From Bradyrhizobium sp. JYMT SZCCT0428 (GTDB lineage: Bacteria; Pseudomonadota; Alphaproteobacteria; Rhizobiales; Xanthobacteraceae), in the NCBI RefSeq assembly GCF_018131075.1, contig NZ_JAFCLS010000024.1:1-64000 (forward strand): a stretch of 64,000 bases of DNA, written 5' to 3'. The notes beneath the pieces were generated by a model, which was not told where the DNA came from, searched no databases, and worked only from the letters and a program-made list of their open reading frames with translations. Positions 61,161 to 64,000 of this stretch are shown one piece after another. Each line of letters begins with the position of its first letter. The first letter of the stretch is position 1. A program made the translations under genes and the position numbers.

Positions 61161-62480
61161 TCAAGTATCCCCGAGATGAGACGGAATCGGGGCCGCCATT
61201 TCGCAGGCGCGTTTCACTGCAATGATTCCGACGGAAAGCCCAAAGAAGAATTGAAGATCGTATGAATACGCAAATGCACCGGAAAACAGGGAACATACGA
61301 GGTCGAATACATATAGTGCGATTGCGGACCTTTCCGCCGATGAAAACGCTTTCCAGCGGTTGAGAGAGGCCCCAATGGGATACAGCGTAATGATGCCGAA
61401 CAGCAACAGGCCAACAATGCCGGTTTCATAGAGTATTTCGAGGTATAAGTTGTGCGGATAGTGTTTCGATCCTTCCGCCTTGCGCAGCAGCCAATCGGGT
61501 GCGCCAAAGCCGTCATTCACCGGAAACATGCCGACGCCACGACCGAACAGGAGCCGATCCGGTTCGACGACAATGCGTTGCGCCGTCCGCTGCCATATCT
61601 GGATGCGAAAGCCGGGCCTCGGATCTTGAATTTCGCGGATGGTGCGGGACATCGCGTCGCCTGCGTTGGGGGCAATATCCTTATCGCCGAGCGCGCGCTG
61701 ATAGAACCAGGTTGAGGCAATCGCGACCACGATCACGGCGGCCGGGGCGCCGAACAGGACATATTTCCTCAATCGAACCCACGAGGCAGCGACAGCCAGG
61801 AAAAGAAGACTGCACATCAGCGCAACTAAAGCGCCTCTGGATGCAATGTGAAACATAAACACTAAAACGGATAGCAACGCGCCAAACGCGAAAATGCGCA
61901 TCGTTCGACAGGAACTTCCGAATGCGGCAAGCGCGGCCAACCCGAGAACGAATCCAATGTTTTGATGAAAGGTAAGATAAATTGCTGACTCACCAACACC
62001 AAACACATCATGGATGAAGCCGTCCCGCATCGGGTCGCCGAATCTGATGACATGCTGGGCGATGACGATCAGATAAACGGCGCCAGCCACCACCAGCGTC
62101 CATAATACGCCGCCCACGGCGCGCGCTGCGGTAAAGCCGAAAATCACGAACATGAAATGAAAGATCATGATCCCCAGAATATAGGTCACTGGAACCGACT
62201 GGAATGAGTTCAACAGGAAACTAAGGATGATGGCACCGTAAAACAGGCCCAGCATGATCATAATATCGGTTACGCGATCTGCTGCTTCAAAAGTCTGGCG
62301 CCAGGTCATCGCTATCAGCGCGCACCCGATTGCAGCAAAGGCTACAAATATCCCGGTGGACCCGATCAAGAAGAATGGCACGAATGCTTTCGCGATCGCC
62401 GCAATGGTGACCGCAATAGCGATCCATTTCGCAAGGCGGCGCGCTTGTAGTTTTGTCTGCAGTTTGCTCTGTTGGATCAT
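61161..62480 (-). CDS. O-antigen ligase/polymerase-like membrane protein
   Basis: A 439-residue membrane protein with about 12 hydrophobic segments of the Wzy_C/O-antigen ligase family. The large loop contains RTIREIQDPRPGFRIQIWQR, LLFGRGVGMFPVNDGFGAPDW and GSKHYPHNLYLEILYETGI, where PHNLYLE carries the conserved His. The ATG at 62480 starts a normal N-terminus; the open frame to 62591 adds residues without homology. It may be an O-antigen polymerase (Wzy) or a second ligase. With a ligase already at 52.9 kb, a Wzy role fits well because no other polymerase is seen. It lies next to a decayed copy of itself. Confidence 0.85.
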   Translation of the reverse strand: MIQQSKLQTKLQARRLAKWIAIAVTIAAIAKAFVPFFLIGSTGIFVAFAAIGCALIAMTWRQTFEAADRVTDIMIMLGLFYGAIILSFLLNSFQSVPVTYILGIMIFHFMFVIFGFTAARAVGGVLWTLVVAGAVYLIVIAQHVIRFGDPMRDGFIHDVFGVGESAIYLTFHQNIGFVLGLAALAAFGSSCRTMRIFAFGALLSVLVFMFHIASRGALVALMCSLLFLAVAASWVRLRKYVLFGAPAAVIVVAIASTWFYQRALGDKDIAPNAGDAMSRTIREIQDPRPGFRIQIWQRTAQRIVVEPDRLLFGRGVGMFPVNDGFGAPDWLLRKAEGSKHYPHNLYLEILYETGIVGLLLFGIITLYPIGASLNRWKAFSSAERSAIALYVFDLVCSLFSGAFAYSYDLQFFFGLSVGIIAVKRACEMAAPIPSHLGDT

Positions 62481-63212
62481 TGGGTAGTAATCCACGTCCG
62501 GTACGATTTGGCTCTTATGGCGGAATGTGCCATTGCTGAATAGCTGTTGATGAAAAAACGCCAGTGACCTGCGCTGCTTCAAGGGTCCCAATTACGAGTG
62601 CGGCTCGTACTGGAAGAGTCCGAGCGGCACAAGGGGCTTCGCTGCGTTCCATGATCATTGCGCAAGTGAAATGCCGCCAATTTAGGCGGAATGCGCGAGG
62701 GCCGGCGAAGCGGCCTTGGAATCCGATGTCGCCCCGGCGCGGCAACCCGCTGCTCGCAGCGGGAAGATCGGGGCGCCGATTTTCGATAGGCGCCGAACCC
62801 TCTTCTAAACCGCTGCATTCCCGCTTACATGCGCTCGTTCTCTGGAGTGATAGCTGACAGAGCAATGCGCTAGCAGAGGAGTGACACCTGCTGCAATGGG
62901 GAGCACGTCGCTATCGTAAAAGTGAGGCCGGTCAGTCGTTGAAAGACGGTCTTGAGATAATTTGGAATTCGTGTATTCCTGCCAGCATCAGCGTGGATAG
63001 CGGATTTTATATCACTTAAATACCAGCAATAGCTGCGTCGGAATGGCTATGGTGATCGAATAAAGCCGACCAACCTGTCCCGCCTTCAAGTATGATATCT
63101 TCCATAGCGAAAACGCCCGCAGTCCGAATGGAGATTCATCCAACGGATGGCTCGCCACGCGCAAATCTGGTATTGAAATCGCCCAAAGTGCGGTTTAGCG
63201 TGGAACGATCTA
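62481..63212. other. About 730 bases without a recognisable gene
   Basis: The short frames here have no recognisable product. A hairpin with GGCGCC arms lies near 62772-62794. From about 62930 to 63110 the sequence is clearly AT-richer than the rest, as expected for the divergent promoters of the ligase-like gene and rfbC, but no confident -35/-10 pair stands out. Confidence 0.45.
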
Positions 63213-63767
63213 ATGCGAATAATCCCTACAGAGCTGCCTGAGGTTGTGATCGTTGAACCTCAGGTGTTTGGTGACGCGCGCGGCTTTTTCATGGAGAGCT
63301 ATCGACTCGATAGGTACGCCGATCAGGGTATCAAGCGACCGTTCGTTCAAGACAATCTATCTCGCTCAAGCCGCGGTGTGATCCGGGGACTTCATCTTCA
63401 GAATCCGCAGCCACAGGGAAAGCTCGTAAGCGTCTTAAAGGGAAAGGTGCTGGACGTCGCCGTGGATGTTCGCGCGGGGAGCCCGAATTTCCGATGCCAT
63501 GTTGCTGTTGAATTAAGCGATGAAAACCGTCGTCAATTGTGGGTACCGCGTGGCTTCGCCCACGGCTTTGCAGTCTTGTCTGAAATTGCCGATTGTTTCT
63601 ACAAGTGTGACGAATACTACTGTCCGAAGGATGAAGTTTCGGTGAGATGGGACGATCCGGAGCTCGGAATAGACTGGAAACTCGAAAATCCGGCACTTTC
63701 AGCCAAGGATAGCCGTGCTCCTCTGCTTTCCGAGGTCAAAAATCTCCCGAATTTCGGTCAGGTGTGA
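63213..63767 (+). CDS. rfbC: dTDP-4-dehydrorhamnose 3,5-epimerase
   Basis: A 184-residue cupin-fold epimerase. Motifs are VVIVEPQVFGDARGFFMESY, FVQDNLSRSSRGVIRGLHLQ with the catalytic His, LDVAVDVRAGSPNF with the catalytic Asp, LWVPRGFAHGFAVLSE and the C-terminal VRWDDPELGIDW. It epimerises C3 and C5 of dTDP-4-keto-6-deoxyglucose on the way to dTDP-L-rhamnose. The stop shares one base with the rfbD start (TGATG), indicating coupled translation. rfbA and rfbB are not in the window and may lie beyond the right edge. Confidence 0.96.
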   Translation: MRIIPTELPEVVIVEPQVFGDARGFFMESYRLDRYADQGIKRPFVQDNLSRSSRGVIRGLHLQNPQPQGKLVSVLKGKVLDVAVDVRAGSPNFRCHVAVELSDENRRQLWVPRGFAHGFAVLSEIADCFYKCDEYYCPKDEVSVRWDDPELGIDWKLENPALSAKDSRAPLLSEVKNLPNFGQV

Positions 63768-64000
63768 TGCGTATCCTCCTGACTGGCACAGGTGGGCAGG
63801 TAGGGGGTGCGTTACTTCCGTTACTCCAGCACAGTGATCAGGTGCTCGCTCCGAGCCGGGAAGAATTTGATCTCTCGCATCCGGATGAGCTTAAGGAGCG
63901 GCTGGCACGCTATCAACCGGATCTCATCATCAATCCGGCTGCCTATACGTCAGTCGATCGGGCGGAGGAGGAGCGCGAACTCGCTTTTCGGGTAAATGCT
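63767..64000 (+). CDS. rfbD: dTDP-4-dehydrorhamnose reductase, N-terminal part
   Basis: The gene is cut by the right edge after 78 codons. The translation begins MRILLTGTGGQVGGALLPLL, the NAD(P)-binding motif, then DLSHPDELKERLARYQPDLI, then INPAAYTSVDRAEEERELAF, which is diagnostic of RfbD/RmlD. The enzyme reduces dTDP-4-keto-rhamnose to dTDP-L-rhamnose. The catalytic Tyr-x-x-x-Lys lies outside the window. It overlaps the rfbC stop by one base. Confidence 0.95.
   Translation, partial: MRILLTGTGGQVGGALLPLLQHSDQVLAPSREEFDLSHPDELKERLARYQPDLIINPAAYTSVDRAEEERELAFRVNA

Noticed and set aside
62515..62865. A 116-codon minus-strand frame upstream of the ligase-like gene
   Set aside because: No recognisable product, many Cys/Arg and no ribosome-binding site.

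Overview
The window reads as a chromosomal segment of a GC-rich alphaproteobacterium, most likely Bradyrhizobium or a close relative (Nitrobacteraceae). The reasons are the codon and base composition, the complete LivKHMGF transporter, the SAM-domain/cyclase/ATPase/TPR protein, the metK-ahcY pair, the rhizobial-type lipopolysaccharide (LPS) genes, and several long palindromic intergenic repeats of a kind I associate with that group. The genus is inferred from recollection of families, not from a search. I recognised no rRNA, tRNA, CRISPR array, insertion sequence or phage.

Region 1 (1-18.2 kb) is a polysaccharide/O-antigen block interrupted by a few unrelated genes. It opens with the end of a GDP-fucose synthase, a uroporphyrinogen-III-synthase-like gene, purU and an NAD-binding epimerase. 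A compact plus-strand operon (3.8-9.9 kb) follows: sugar 3-dehydrogenase, N-acetyltransferase, aminotransferase, Wzx-like flippase and an asparagine-synthase-like amidotransferase. This suggests a 2,3-diacetamido-uronic acid that may be amidated. Next come glycosyltransferases, methyltransferases, a second acetyltransferase, an epimerase and an unusual protein of two fused GT4 glycosyltransferases (15.8-18.2 kb).

Region 2 (18.4-43.3 kb) is mostly metabolism and signalling. It holds a small lipoprotein, a branched-chain amino-acid type ABC transporter with a MetE-like gene, a TetR-EamA exporter unit with a clear autoregulatory operator, a multidomain class III cyclase, a beta-lactamase-fold serine hydrolase, a secreted TPR-caspase protein, a helix-turn-helix/methyltransferase-like protein upstream of metK and ahcY, a Baeyer-Villiger-type monooxygenase and a fumarylacetoacetase-family hydrolase. 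Four complex palindromic repeats lie between these genes.

Region 3 (43.3-64 kb) builds LPS: an MsbA-like exporter, galE, an LpcC-like mannosyltransferase, a complete ADP-heptose route (gmhA, gmhB, hldE, hldD) with a WaaF-like heptosyltransferase, an O-antigen ligase, a WbpM-like dehydratase and a WecA/WbpL-like initiating transferase. It ends with rfbC and the start of rfbD (dTDP-rhamnose). A frameshifted cupin gene ends the heptose operon. From 57.3 to 61.1 kb lies a stretch of decayed genes on the minus strand: a deleted copy of the GT4-GT4 fusion of Region 1, a decayed copy of the intact ligase at 61.2-62.5 kb, and a decayed GT2 glycosyltransferase. This suggests past duplication and turnover of the O-antigen locus.
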